A stretch of DNA of 64,000 bases from assembly GCF_003752595.1 (NCBI RefSeq), contig NZ_RKIJ01000011.1:241322-305321 (forward strand), read 5' to 3'. Positions 41,580-49,932 of the stretch are shown here, piece by piece; the first letter of the stretch is position 1, and every line of letters starts with the position of its first letter. The stretch is from Cellulomonas sp. PhB143 (GTDB lineage: Bacteria > Actinomycetota > Actinomycetes > Actinomycetales > Cellulomonadaceae). A program made the translations under genes and the position numbers. The notes under the pieces are model-generated. The model ran no database searches and was not told the origin of the DNA. It saw only the letters and a program-made list of their open reading frames with translations.

Positions 41580-42680
41580 ATGCACCGCCGCACCGGATCC
41601 CCGTCCCGGGTCGCGCGGGGCCGCGCCGTGCCGCGCGGCGCGGTCCTCGCCGCCCTCGCCGCCCTCGTGCTCCCGCTCGCCGCGTGCTCCGGCGAGGACC
41701 CGGCACCCGCGCCGACGGTGACGGCGTCGCCGGACACCTCGGTGGACAAGGTGGCGGCGCCGACCCCGAGCCCGCGGACGGTCTGGCCGCTCACGGGTGT
41801 CGCGACCGAGAGGGTCGCGGACCGGCCGGCGCTCGCCGTGAAGGTGGAGAACTCGCCGCAGGCCCGCCCGCAGAGCGGGCTCGACGCCGCGGACGTCGTC
41901 TGGGAAGAGGTCGTGGAGGGCGGAATCACCCGGTTCGCGGTCGTCTACCAGTCCCGGGTGCCGGGCAGCGTGGGCCCGATCCGTTCGGTGCGACCGATGG
42001 ACCCGAACATCGTCGAGCCGCTGCGCGGGCCGCTCGTCTACACCGGCGGCCAGCCCGTCTTCCTGCGCGCGGTCGACCGCGCCGGGATCCAGTCGATCGT
42101 CATGGACAAGGGCGACCCGGGCTTCCACCGCGACCGCAGCCGCTCGGCGCCGCACAACGTGTACGCCGACCCGCACGACTTCTACGCCCAGGCGGACTCC
42201 CGCCACGACTCCCCGCCGCCGGCCCAGCTCGCCTTCGCGGAGAGCGCCGGACAGTCCGACGTGGTCACCGAGGGCACGCCGGCGACGCGGGTCACCGCGC
42301 GCTTCTCGCCGGCGCAGACCTCGGCCTGGGCGTGGGACGCGAAGTCGAAGCGCTACCTGCGCTCGGACGGCTCGGAGCCGGCGATCACGCCGGGCGGTGA
42401 CCGGCTCGGTGCCACGAACGTCGTCACTCTCGGGGTGAAGGTCGTGGACACGAAGTACAAGGACCCCGCCGGCGCGCCCGTCCCGGACACCGTGGTCGTG
42501 GGTAGCGGCAAGGGCGTCGTCGCCGCGGGGGGCCGGTCGCTCAGGATCGCCTGGTCCAAGAAGAGCGCCGCCGCGCCGCTCGTGCTCAAGGACTCCGCGG
42601 GCGACCCGGTCGAGCTCGCGCCGGGGACCGTGTGGATCGAGCTGGTCCCGACGGGCAGCGGCGCCTACTCCGTCGGCTGA
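41580..42680 (+). CDS. DUF3048 (YerB-like) lipoprotein
   Basis: 366 residues. Lipoprotein signal with LAAC at Cys36, a Pro/Thr linker, then the DUF3048 N-terminal domain (ALAVKVENSPQARPQSGLDAADVVWEEVVEGGITRFAVVYQS, VPGSVGPIRSVRPMD) and its C-terminal domain with a beta-rich fold (GTVWIELVPTGS near the end). Anchored outside the membrane; role unknown, with proposed cell-envelope functions. ATG 41580 follows GGAAGGAG. Convergent with menB across 16 bp. Confidence 0.9.
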   Translation: MHRRTGSPSRVARGRAVPRGAVLAALAALVLPLAACSGEDPAPAPTVTASPDTSVDKVAAPTPSPRTVWPLTGVATERVADRPALAVKVENSPQARPQSGLDAADVVWEEVVEGGITRFAVVYQSRVPGSVGPIRSVRPMDPNIVEPLRGPLVYTGGQPVFLRAVDRAGIQSIVMDKGDPGFHRDRSRSAPHNVYADPHDFYAQADSRHDSPPPAQLAFAESAGQSDVVTEGTPATRVTARFSPAQTSAWAWDAKSKRYLRSDGSEPAITPGGDRLGATNVVTLGVKVVDTKYKDPAGAPVPDTVVVGSGKGVVAAGGRSLRIAWSKKSAAAPLVLKDSAGDPVELAPGTVWIELVPTGSGAYSVG

Positions 42681-42696
42681 GGCTCAGAAGGCGGCC

Positions 42697-43665
42697 TCAG
42701 AAGGCGTACGGGAAGCCCGACCAGTCGGGCTCGCGGCGCTGCAGGAACGCGTCGCGCCCCTCGACCGCCTCGTCCGTCATATAGGCCAGCCGCGTGGCCT
42801 CGCCGGCGAAGACCTGCTGGCCCATGAGGCCGTCGTCGGGCAGGTTGAACGCGAACTTGAGCATCCGCACCGCCTGGGGCGACTTGCCCGCGATGGTCCG
42901 GGCGTAGTCGATCGCGAGGTCCTCGAGGTCGGCGTGCTCGGCGACCTCGTTGAGGGCGCCCCACCGCTCGGCGTCGTCGGCGGAGTACTCGCGGGCGAGG
43001 AAGAAGATCTCCCGTGCGCGCTTCTGTCCCACCTGGCGGGCGAGGTAGGCGGAGCCGTAGCCGCCGTCGAACGAGCCGACGTCGGCGTCGGTCTGCTTGA
43101 ACCGGGCGTGCTCGCGGCAGCCGATGGACAGGTCGGCGACGACGTGCAGCGAGTGGCCCCCGCCCGCAGCCCAGCCGTCCACGACGGCGACCACGACCTT
43201 GGGCATGGTGCGGATCAGGCGCTGGACCTCGAGGATGTGCAGGCGCCCGGCACGCGCCGGGTCGACGTGGTCGGCGCTCTCGGCCGCGCCGCCGCCGTCG
43301 GGCGCCGTCGTGTACTGGTAGCCGGAGCGTCCGCGGATGCGCTGGTCCCCGCCGGAGCAGAACGCCCAGCCGCCGTCCTTGGGGGAGGGGCCGTTGCCGG
43401 TGAGCAGGACGGTCCCGACGTCGGAGGTCATGCGCGCGTGGTCGAGCGCACGGTAGAGCTCGTCGACCGTGTGCGGGCGGAACGCGTTGCGCACCAGCGG
43501 TCGGTCGAACGCGATGCGGACGACCGGCAGGTCGCGCTCCCCGTCGGGGCCCGTGCGGTCGACGCCGCGGTGGTAGGTGAGGTCCGTCAGGTCCTCGAAG
43601 CCGGTGACCTCGCGCCAGCGGGTCGGGTCGAAGGTCTCGGACACGGTGCGGGGGAGGTCGCTCAC
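42697..43665 (-). CDS. menB: 1,4-dihydroxy-2-naphthoyl-CoA synthase
   Basis: 322 residues, crotonase superfamily, ring closure of o-succinylbenzoyl-CoA. Signatures: RIAFDRPLVRNAFRPHTVDELYRALDHAR, SGGDQRIRGRSGYQ (oxyanion hole), VDGWAAGGGHSLHVVADL and FDGGYGSAYLARQVGQKRAREIFFLAREYSA, all MenB-type, and the C-terminal DEAVEGRDAFLQRREPDWSGFPYAF. GTG start without ribosome binding site; TACGCT lies six bases upstream. Confidence 0.96.
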   Translation of the reverse strand: MSDLPRTVSETFDPTRWREVTGFEDLTDLTYHRGVDRTGPDGERDLPVVRIAFDRPLVRNAFRPHTVDELYRALDHARMTSDVGTVLLTGNGPSPKDGGWAFCSGGDQRIRGRSGYQYTTAPDGGGAAESADHVDPARAGRLHILEVQRLIRTMPKVVVAVVDGWAAGGGHSLHVVADLSIGCREHARFKQTDADVGSFDGGYGSAYLARQVGQKRAREIFFLAREYSADDAERWGALNEVAEHADLEDLAIDYARTIAGKSPQAVRMLKFAFNLPDDGLMGQQVFAGEATRLAYMTDEAVEGRDAFLQRREPDWSGFPYAF

Positions 43666-43671
43666 CCGGCC

Positions 43672-43677
43672 AGCGTA
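43672..43677 (-). promoter_or_regulatory. -10 box of leaderless menB
   Basis: Minus-strand TACGCT, six bases, GTG at 43665. Confidence 0.65.
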
Positions 43678-43696
43678 TCGGCCGGCGTCCGCGACT

Positions 43697-43720
43697 ATAG
43701 TGGTACGCTCGTACCACTAT
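43697..43720. promoter_or_regulatory. TetR operator at the sugE-tetR promoter
   Basis: Perfect inverted repeat with 11-bp arms: ATAGTGGTACG, CT, CGTACCACTAT. Candidate -10 boxes TATAGT (43696-43701) and TACGCT (43704-43709) fall inside it, and sugE starts 20 bp later. Expected target of the TetR protein encoded at 44064. Confidence 0.8.
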
Positions 43721-43740
43721 TGATTCGGAGGTGGGCCCTC

Positions 43741-44064
43741 GTGGCGTGGATCGTCCTGGTGGTGTCCGGCGCGCTCGAGGCGGGCTGGGCCCTGAGCCTC
43801 AAGGCGTCGGAGGGGTTCTCCCGGCTGTGGCCGAGCGTCGGGTTCGTCGTCCTCCTGGCGGCGAGCATGCTCGGCCTGTCCTACGCCCTGCGCACGCTGC
43901 CGGTCGGCACCGCCTACGCCGTGTGGGTCGGGATCGGCGCCACGCTCACGGCGGTCCTCGGGGTCGTGCTCCTGGGCGAGAGCCTCTCGGTCCTCAAGGT
44001 CGTCTCCCTCGTGCTGATCGTCGCGGGCGTCGTCGGGCTCAACCTGGCCGGGGGAGGGCACTGA
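43741..44064 (+). CDS. sugE: SMR-family exporter, SugE/Gdx (guanidinium) type
   Basis: 107 residues, four transmembrane helices, dual-topology SMR fold. The essential Glu13 is in SGALEAGWALSLK; GFSRLWPS and TLPVGTAYAVWVGIGA followed by GVVLLGES place it with SugE/Gdx rather than EmrE. Gdx proteins export guanidinium with proton coupling. The start is GTG 43741, preceded by CGGAGG. It overlaps the TetR gene (TGATG), and a TetR operator sits in the promoter, so the pair is self-regulated. No guanidine riboswitch is evident. Substrate inferred from subfamily. Confidence 0.87.
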   Translation: MAWIVLVVSGALEAGWALSLKASEGFSRLWPSVGFVVLLAASMLGLSYALRTLPVGTAYAVWVGIGATLTAVLGVVLLGESLSVLKVVSLVLIVAGVVGLNLAGGGH

Positions 44065-44705
44065 TGACCGACGACGGCCCCGCTGCGCCGCACCGGCCGC
44101 GGCGCCAGGCGCGCGGGGAGAGGCGGCGCGCGGAGCTCGTGCGGGCGGCGGCCGACATCATCCTGCGCGACGGGCCCGCGGCTCTCAGCCACCGCGCCGT
44201 CGCCGCGGAGGCCGGGGTGCCGCTGGCGTCGACCACCTACTACTTCGATGGCCTCGACGAGATCGTCGCCGACGCCGGCGCGCTGCTCTCCGCGGACTGG
44301 GCCGCCGGCGCCACGCGCCAGCTCGGCGTCGCCCGGGAGGCGGTGGGGCGCGGCGAGGTCGGCGACACCTCCGCGGGCCGGCGGCGCAGCGCCGAGATCC
44401 TCGTGGACGCCACCCTGCCCGTCGGCGACCGGACCGCCGTGCGCGGCTTCTACGAACAGCTCGTCGGCGCGGGCCGCAGCGTCGCGCTCGAGTCCGCCTA
44501 CGCCCGCGGCCGCGTCGCGCTCGACGCGGCGCTCGTCGAGCTGACCGCCGTGCTGGGCGTCGCCCCGGCCGCGCCGCTCCTGGTCGCGGTGATCGACGGC
44601 GCCGCGGTCACCGCGCTCGCCGAGGGTCGCGACGTGCGTGCCTTCGCGATCGAGCTCGTCGAGCAGGTGCTCGCGTCCGGTGGCGGCGCCGCCGCCGCGA
44701 CCTAG
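44064..44705 (+). CDS. TetR-family regulator of the SMR exporter
   Basis: 213 residues. TetR helix-turn-helix (RRAELVRAAADIILRDGPAALSHRAVAAEAGVPLASTTYYFDGLDEI, residues about 19-65) and an all-helical ligand domain. It begins in the stop codon of sugE and must be cotranscribed with it. The 24-bp inverted repeat at 43697-43720 is its likely operator, giving negative autoregulation released by the exporter's substrate. Confidence 0.9.
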   Translation: MTDDGPAAPHRPRRQARGERRRAELVRAAADIILRDGPAALSHRAVAAEAGVPLASTTYYFDGLDEIVADAGALLSADWAAGATRQLGVAREAVGRGEVGDTSAGRRRSAEILVDATLPVGDRTAVRGFYEQLVGAGRSVALESAYARGRVALDAALVELTAVLGVAPAAPLLVAVIDGAAVTALAEGRDVRAFAIELVEQVLASGGGAAAAT

Positions 44706-44708
44706 GCT
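44703..44708 (+). promoter_or_regulatory. -10 box of a leaderless promoter at 44715
   Basis: TAGGCT overlaps the end of the preceding gene's stop, six bases before the ATG at 44715; no ribosome binding site. Confidence 0.6.
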
Positions 44709-44714
44709 CGGACG

Positions 44715-45299
44715 ATGACGACCGACGACGGTTCCTCTCACGGCCAGGCCCCCGACGACCAGACCCCCGACGGGCAGGCCTCCGACGGGCAGACCCCCGA
44801 CGAACGGGCCCTGACGCACGGCCTGGACCAGCTCGCCGCCCTGCTCGACGCCGTCGGCCCGGACGTGCGCGACGACCCGACGCCGTGCGAGCGGTGGACC
44901 GTCGCCGACCTCGTCGACCACGTCCTGACCTCGAGCGCGGGGATGGCGCGCATGCTGCGGGGCGAGAGCGTCGACTGGTCGGCGCCCGCCCCCGCCGCGG
45001 GGGGCGACCCCGCGGGCGCCTTCCGCGCGCAGGCGCACGACGTGCTGGACGCGGCGCGCGGCCAGGAGGGCACGGACTGGGTGTGCGCCGAGCTGGCCGT
45101 GCACACCTGGGACCTCGCCACCGCCCTCGGCCGCCCCACCGGCGACCTCGACCCGGAGGTCGCGGACCGCGGGCTGGCGTTCATGCGCGCGAACCTGACG
45201 CCCGAGACGCGCGGGGAGGCCTTCGGCCCCGAGCGGCCCGCGCCCGACGGCGCGAACGCCTACCAGCGCGTCGCCGCCTTCGCGGGGCGCGAGGCCTGA
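44715..45299 (+). CDS. TIGR03086-type DinB/mycothiol-dependent superfamily protein
   Basis: 194 residues. After a low-complexity Asp/Gln/Pro leader of about 28 residues comes the helical-bundle fold: TPCERWTVADLVDHVLTSSAG with the conserved TPC-x-W-x-DLVxH pattern, then AVHTWDLATALGRPTGDL with the second metal histidine. Related proteins are mycothiol-dependent isomerases or transferases, which fits an actinobacterium. Exact reaction unknown. 37 bp before menC but with its own and menC's leaderless promoters. Confidence 0.85.
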   Translation: MTTDDGSSHGQAPDDQTPDGQASDGQTPDERALTHGLDQLAALLDAVGPDVRDDPTPCERWTVADLVDHVLTSSAGMARMLRGESVDWSAPAPAAGGDPAGAFRAQAHDVLDAARGQEGTDWVCAELAVHTWDLATALGRPTGDLDPEVADRGLAFMRANLTPETRGEAFGPERPAPDGANAYQRVAAFAGREA

Positions 45300-45324
45300 G
45301 ACGCGACGCCCGGACGGCGCGCAC

Positions 45325-45330
45325 TACCCT
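45325..45330 (+). promoter_or_regulatory. -10 box of the leaderless menC-menD transcript
   Basis: TACCCT, six bases, GTG at 45337. Confidence 0.65.
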
Positions 45331-45336
45331 GGACGG

Positions 45337-46332
45337 GTGCCCGTCACCGTCTACCGCACCCCCCTGCGCCTGCGCTTCCGCGGGCTCGACGCCCGCGACG
45401 GGGTCCTCCTGCAGGGCCCGGCGGGGTGGGGAGAGTTCTCCCCGTTCCACGAGTACGACGACGCCGAGGCGCTCGCCTGGTGGCGCGCCGCCCGGGAGGC
45501 CGCGGACGTCGGCTGGCCCGCGCCGGTGCGTGACCGCGTCCCCGTCAACGTCACCGTCCCGGCCGTCGGCCCGGAGCGCGCGCACGCCGTCGTGACGGGG
45601 TCCGCCGGCTGCCGCACCGCGAAGGTCAAGGTCGCCCAGCGCCTCGCGGACGGCTCCCTCGAGCCGCTCGCCGCGGAGGTCGCCCGCCTCGAGGCGGTGC
45701 GCGACGCGATCGGGCCCGGCGGGCGCGTGCGGATCGACGCGAACGGTGCCTGGGACCGTGACGAGGCGCGCGCCCGCGTCGCGCGGCTCGACCGGGCCGC
45801 CGGCGGGCTCGAGTACGTCGAGCAACCCTGCGCGGGCGTCGAGGACCTCGCCGCCGTGCGCCGCGCCGTGGACGTCCCGGTCGCCGCCGACGAGTCGATC
45901 CGCCGCGCCGAGGACCCGTTCGCCGTGGTCCGCGCCGAGGCCGCCGACGTCGTCGTGCTCAAGGTCCAGCCGCTCGGCGGGGTCCGGGCGTGCCTCGAGC
46001 TCGCGGAGCGGGTCGGGCTGCCCGTGGTCGTCTCCTCGGCGATCGAGACGTCCGTCGGCATCGCCGCCGGCCTCGCCCTCGCGGCGGCGCTGCCCGAGCT
46101 GCCGTACGCCTGCGGGCTGGCCACCACGCAGCTCCTCGAGCACGACGCGGTGGCCGAGCGCCTCGAGCCCGTCGACGGGGCGATCGCCGTCCGCCGCGCC
46201 GTGCCGGACGCGGCGTCGCTCGCGGCCGTGGCGCTCGACCCGGACGACCCGACGGCGCGGTGGTGGGCGCAGCGGGTCGAGCGCGTCGAGGCGCTCGCCG
46301 CACGCGCGGCGCCCAGCGCGGTGCCCCGGTGA
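45337..46332 (+). CDS. menC: o-Succinylbenzoate synthase
   Basis: 331 residues, enolase superfamily, dehydrates SHCHC to o-succinylbenzoate. Catalytic lysine region CRTAKVKVAQR, then metal ligands in RIDANGAWDRDEA, YVEQPC and VAADESIRRAEDP, and the second lysine in VVLKVQPLGGVRACL; SSAIETSVGIAAGLALAAALPELPYACGL closes the barrel. GTG start, leaderless. Its stop overlaps the menD start (GTGA). Confidence 0.95.
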   Translation: MPVTVYRTPLRLRFRGLDARDGVLLQGPAGWGEFSPFHEYDDAEALAWWRAAREAADVGWPAPVRDRVPVNVTVPAVGPERAHAVVTGSAGCRTAKVKVAQRLADGSLEPLAAEVARLEAVRDAIGPGGRVRIDANGAWDRDEARARVARLDRAAGGLEYVEQPCAGVEDLAAVRRAVDVPVAADESIRRAEDPFAVVRAEAADVVVLKVQPLGGVRACLELAERVGLPVVVSSAIETSVGIAAGLALAAALPELPYACGLATTQLLEHDAVAERLEPVDGAIAVRRAVPDAASLAAVALDPDDPTARWWAQRVERVEALAARAAPSAVPR

Positions 46333-48077
46333 GCGGCGTGCCGGAGGCCGGCGCGGTGCGGCAGCCGCCCGCGGTGCTCGCGGGGCGCGTCCTGGTGGCC
46401 GAGCTCCTCGCGCACGGGGTCCGCGACGTGGTCCTGTGCCCGGGCTCGCGCAGCGCACCGCTCGCCTACGCCCTCGCCGACGCCGAGGTGCGCGGCGAGG
46501 TGCGCCTGCACGTGCGCGTCGACGAGCGCTCGGCCGGGTTCCTCGCGCTCGGGCTCGCCAAGGGCGCGGCGCTGGCCGGCGAGCCGGCCGCCGTCGCGGT
46601 CGTGACGACGTCGGGCACCGCGACCGCGAACCTGCACCCGGCCGTGCTCGAGGCCCACCACGGCGGGGTGCCGCTCGTCGTCGTGACCGCGGACCGCCCG
46701 CACGAGCTGCGGGGGACCGGCGCGAACCAGACCACCGACCAGGTGGGCCTGTACGGCTCCGCGGTGCGCCACGCCGTCGACGTCCCGGCCCCCGACGGGC
46801 GCCCCGGCGAGGAGCGCGACCTGCGCGCCGTGCTCGCGCGGGCGCTCACGGCCGCGCTCGGGACGCGCACGGGCGACCCCGGCCCGGTGCACCTGGACGT
46901 GGCCTACCGCGACCCGCTCGTCCCGGTGCCGCAGGACGCCGCGAGCGGCGAGGCGCCGGTGAGTCCCGCCGGGCGCCCCGTCGTCGTCCCCGCCCGTCCG
47001 GTCGTCGAGGTGCCCGACGACGTCGCCCACCTCGTGCGCACGGGTGCGGACGAGCCGGCGACCGTCCTCGTCGCGGGCGACGGCGCCGGCCCGTGGGTGC
47101 GCGAGCTCTCTGCGGCGCGCGGCTGGCCCCTGCTCGCGGAGCCGTCGTCGGGCGCCGCCGGGGGGCCGGACCACGTCGCCGCGTACCGGTTGCTCCTCGG
47201 CACCGCCCTCGGCGGGCGGGTGGCGCGCGCGGTCGTCGTCGGGCGCCCGACGCTCTCGCGGCCGGTCCAGACGCTGCTCGGCCGGCCGGACGTCACGGTC
47301 GTCGTCGTCGCGCCGGGCGGCGCCCCGTGGCCGGACGCGGCGCGGGGCGCGGACCTCGTGCTCCCGGGCCCGCCGGACGTCTGGCTCGCCGGCGCGCGCG
47401 GCCCGGAGGCGTGGCTGCGGGAGTGGCGCGACGCCGGGGCCCGGGCCGCCGAGGCCGTGCGGCGCGAGGCGGCGCGGGCGCTCGGCGGGCCGGCCGTGGC
47501 CGAGGACGTGCTGGCCGCCTGCGGCGCGGACCAGGTGCTGGTGGTGGGCTCGTCCACCCCGGTGCGCGACCTCGACCTCGCCGTCGGCACCGGACCCGTG
47601 CCGCCCGTCGTCGCGAACCGCGGCCTCGCCGGGATCGACGGCACGGTCTCGACCGCGAGCGGTGTCGCGCTCGGCGCGGGCCGTCCCGTCCTCGCGCTGA
47701 TGGGCGACCTGACCTTCCTGCACGACGTCGGCGGGCTGCTGCGCGGACCGGACGAGCCCGTGCCCGACCTGCGGGTCGTGGTGGTCGACGACGACGGCGG
47801 GTCGATCTTCGCGACCCTCGAGCAGGGCGGGGTCGCGCAGGGGTCGCAGGGCGCCGCGCGCACCTTCGAGCGGGTGTTCGCCACCCCGCACGGCGCCGAC
47901 CTCGCCGCGCTGTGCGCGGGCTACGGCGTCGCGCACCTGCGGGTCGGGGACCGCGAGGAGCTGCGCCGCGCGCTGGCGCGGCCGGTGCGCGGGGTCGACG
48001 TCGTCTCGGTCCCGGTGCGGCGCGACGACCGCCGCGCGCTGGGGGAGCGGCTGCGCGCCGCCGTCGGCGATTCCTAG
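46329..48077 (+). CDS. menD: SEPHCHC synthase (MenD)
   Basis: 582 residues, thiamine-diphosphate enzyme that joins 2-oxoglutarate and isochorismate. N-terminal PYR domain with VVLCPGSRSAPLAYAL and HVRVDERSAGFLALGLAKG, TSGTATANLHPAVLEAHH, ADRPHELRGTGANQTTDQ; C-terminal PP domain with NRGLAGIDGTVSTASGVALG and GDLTFLHDVGGLL, the ThDP/Mg site. Coupled to menC by a 4-bp overlap. A hairpin-like repeat ATTCCTAG/CCAGGAAT (48070-48092) overlaps its stop. Confidence 0.96.
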   Translation: MSGVPEAGAVRQPPAVLAGRVLVAELLAHGVRDVVLCPGSRSAPLAYALADAEVRGEVRLHVRVDERSAGFLALGLAKGAALAGEPAAVAVVTTSGTATANLHPAVLEAHHGGVPLVVVTADRPHELRGTGANQTTDQVGLYGSAVRHAVDVPAPDGRPGEERDLRAVLARALTAALGTRTGDPGPVHLDVAYRDPLVPVPQDAASGEAPVSPAGRPVVVPARPVVEVPDDVAHLVRTGADEPATVLVAGDGAGPWVRELSAARGWPLLAEPSSGAAGGPDHVAAYRLLLGTALGGRVARAVVVGRPTLSRPVQTLLGRPDVTVVVVAPGGAPWPDAARGADLVLPGPPDVWLAGARGPEAWLREWRDAGARAAEAVRREAARALGGPAVAEDVLAACGADQVLVVGSSTPVRDLDLAVGTGPVPPVVANRGLAGIDGTVSTASGVALGAGRPVLALMGDLTFLHDVGGLLRGPDEPVPDLRVVVVDDDGGSIFATLEQGGVAQGSQGAARTFERVFATPHGADLAALCAGYGVAHLRVGDREELRRALARPVRGVDVVSVPVRRDDRRALGERLRAAVGDS

Positions 48078-48092
48078 ACAACTCCCAGGAAT
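48070..48092. repeat. Imperfect inverted repeat at the menD-htrA junction
   Basis: ATTCCTAG, seven bases, CCAGGAAT, with one mismatch in the arms. It overlaps the menD stop codon and precedes htrA by 60 bp; it could be a weak terminator or an operator for htrA. Confidence 0.4.
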
Positions 48093-48152
48093 GCTCAAGC
48101 CGCGCTCCAGGCACGGGGTGTTGAGTGGGTCACGAATCAAGGAGGCCATGTG

Positions 48153-49856
48153 ATGAGCGACGACCGCACGCCGGACCAGCCGGCTCAGGGCAGCACCCCG
48201 GACGACCAGCACCGCGACGTGCGTGCCGACGGCGCGGACCAGCACCCCCAGATCGCCGAGACGCAGCCGATCGAGGCCGCGCAGCCGCAGGGCCCCGCGC
48301 AGCCGCAGGGCCCGCAGCAGCCGCGCTACGGCGCGTACGCCCAGGACCACCCGCAGCAGCAGCAGACCCAGCAGCAGCCGCAGCACGACCCGTACGCGCA
48401 CCGGCCGCAGGGCCAGCCGACCCAGCACCAGCAGGGCGGCTACGGCTACGGCCAGCCGGGCCAGTACGGCCAGCAGGGCCAGCAGGGCCAGTACCCCTAC
48501 GCGCAGCAGGGCCAGCAGCAGGGCCAGCAGCAGGGCTGGCAGGGCCAGGGCGGTGCGGGCACCACCACGACGAAGTCTCCCCGCGAGCGCAGCATCTGGC
48601 TGCCGGTGACGGTCGCGGCCGTCGGCGGCGCGCTGCTGGCGAGCATCGGCACCGCGGCCATCGGCAGCGCGTTCGACGACGACGCGTCGTCGGCCTCGCT
48701 GCAGGACGTCGGCTCGTCGTCGGCCTCGAAGTCGGACACGAGCCTCAAGGGCTCGACGGCCGACAACCCGGACTGGGAGGCCGTCACCACCACCGTGTCG
48801 CCGTCGGTCGTCGCGATCCAGGTGACCACGCAGCAGGGCGGTGCCGAGGGCTCGGGCGTCATCATCGACGACAAGGGCCACGTGCTGACGAACAACCACG
48901 TCGTCTCCGGCGCCCAGAGCGTCGGCGTGACCCTGAGCGACGGGCGCCTCTACGAGGCGACGATCGTCGGCACGGACCCGACGACGGACCTCGCGGTCGT
49001 GCAGATCAAGGACGCCCCGAAGGACCTCAAGCCGGCCACGGTCGGCGAGTCCGACGACGTGCAGGTCGGCGAGCCCGTCCTCGCGGTGGGCAACCCGCTC
49101 GGCCTCGCGAACACGGCGACGACCGGCATCGTCTCGGCGGTGGACCGCCCCGTCTCGGCGTCCGGCGAGGACGGCAGCGACCAGGTGGTCACGAACGCCA
49201 TCCAGATCGACGCGGCGATCAACCCGGGCAACTCCGGCGGGCCGCTGTTCAACGCGCAGGGCCAGGTCATCGGCATCACCTCGTCCATCGCGTCGCTCTC
49301 GAGCGGCTCGACCAGCGGCCAGTCCGGGTCGATCGGGCTCGGCTTCGCCATCCCGGCCGACCTCGCGAAGAACGTCAGCTCGCAGCTCATCGACGACGGG
49401 ACCGCGGAGCACGCGTTCCTCGGCGTGAGCCTGCAGGACACCTCGGCGACCGCGGACGGCGTCACCCGCCGCGGCGCCCAGGTCGTCAGCGTCACCGACG
49501 GCTCGCCGGCGTCGGACGCGAAGATCAAGACCGGGGACGTCATCGTCGCGATCGACGGCGACGCGGTCAGCGGCGCCGAGTCGCTCACGGGGTACGTGCG
49601 CGAGCGGTCCGCGGGCGACAAGGCGACGCTCACGCTGGTGCGCGACGGCAAGACCGAGAAGGTCGACGTCACCTTCGCGACCAGCGCCGACCAGCAGGAC
49701 GCCCAGCAGGGCCAGGAGGGCGAGGACGGCCAGCAGGGCGACCAGGGTCAGGACGGCCAGCAGGGCCAGGACGGCCAGCAGGGCGACCAGGGCACCGACC
49801 CGACCAACCCGAACAACGTGCCGGACTGGCTGCAGAAGCTGTTCGAGGGTCAGTGA
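48153..49856 (+). CDS. HtrA/DegP-like membrane-anchored serine protease with PDZ domain
   Basis: 567 residues. A cytoplasmic Gln/Gly/Pro-rich N-terminus of about 140 residues, one transmembrane helix (about 149-171), then a trypsin-like domain with the triad His249 (TNNHVV), Asp279 (TTDLAVVQ) and Ser361 (NPGNSGGPL), and a PDZ domain at about 430-530 (GAQVVSVTDGSPASDAKIKTGDVIVAIDG). The last 45 residues are Gln/Gly/Asp-rich repeats ending DWLQKLFEGQ. It degrades misfolded envelope proteins. ATG 48153 is chosen over GTG 48150 by its spacing from AAGGAGG (48139-48145). Confidence 0.93.
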   Translation: MSDDRTPDQPAQGSTPDDQHRDVRADGADQHPQIAETQPIEAAQPQGPAQPQGPQQPRYGAYAQDHPQQQQTQQQPQHDPYAHRPQGQPTQHQQGGYGYGQPGQYGQQGQQGQYPYAQQGQQQGQQQGWQGQGGAGTTTTKSPRERSIWLPVTVAAVGGALLASIGTAAIGSAFDDDASSASLQDVGSSSASKSDTSLKGSTADNPDWEAVTTTVSPSVVAIQVTTQQGGAEGSGVIIDDKGHVLTNNHVVSGAQSVGVTLSDGRLYEATIVGTDPTTDLAVVQIKDAPKDLKPATVGESDDVQVGEPVLAVGNPLGLANTATTGIVSAVDRPVSASGEDGSDQVVTNAIQIDAAINPGNSGGPLFNAQGQVIGITSSIASLSSGSTSGQSGSIGLGFAIPADLAKNVSSQLIDDGTAEHAFLGVSLQDTSATADGVTRRGAQVVSVTDGSPASDAKIKTGDVIVAIDGDAVSGAESLTGYVRERSAGDKATLTLVRDGKTEKVDVTFATSADQQDAQQGQEGEDGQQGDQGQDGQQGQDGQQGDQGTDPTNPNNVPDWLQKLFEGQ

Positions 49857-49870
49857 CCCGACCGCTCCCG

Positions 49871-49911
49871 CGAGAGGCCCGTGGCGCCCGAGGGACGCCG
49901 CGGGCCTCTCG
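49871..49911. terminator. Bidirectional hairpin terminator between htrA and the GNAT gene
   Basis: CGAGAGGCCCG pairs perfectly with CGGGCCTCTCG (49871-49881, 49901-49911), with an inner GGCG/CGCC stem. Placed between two convergent 3' ends. Confidence 0.75.
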
Positions 49912-49932
49912 GGCTCCGGGGAGCCGGGCGCG

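Noticed and set aside
43741-44064. Guanidine riboswitch before sugE
   Set aside because: The short space before the gene is filled by the TetR-type inverted repeat and a ribosome binding site, leaving no room for a riboswitch fold.
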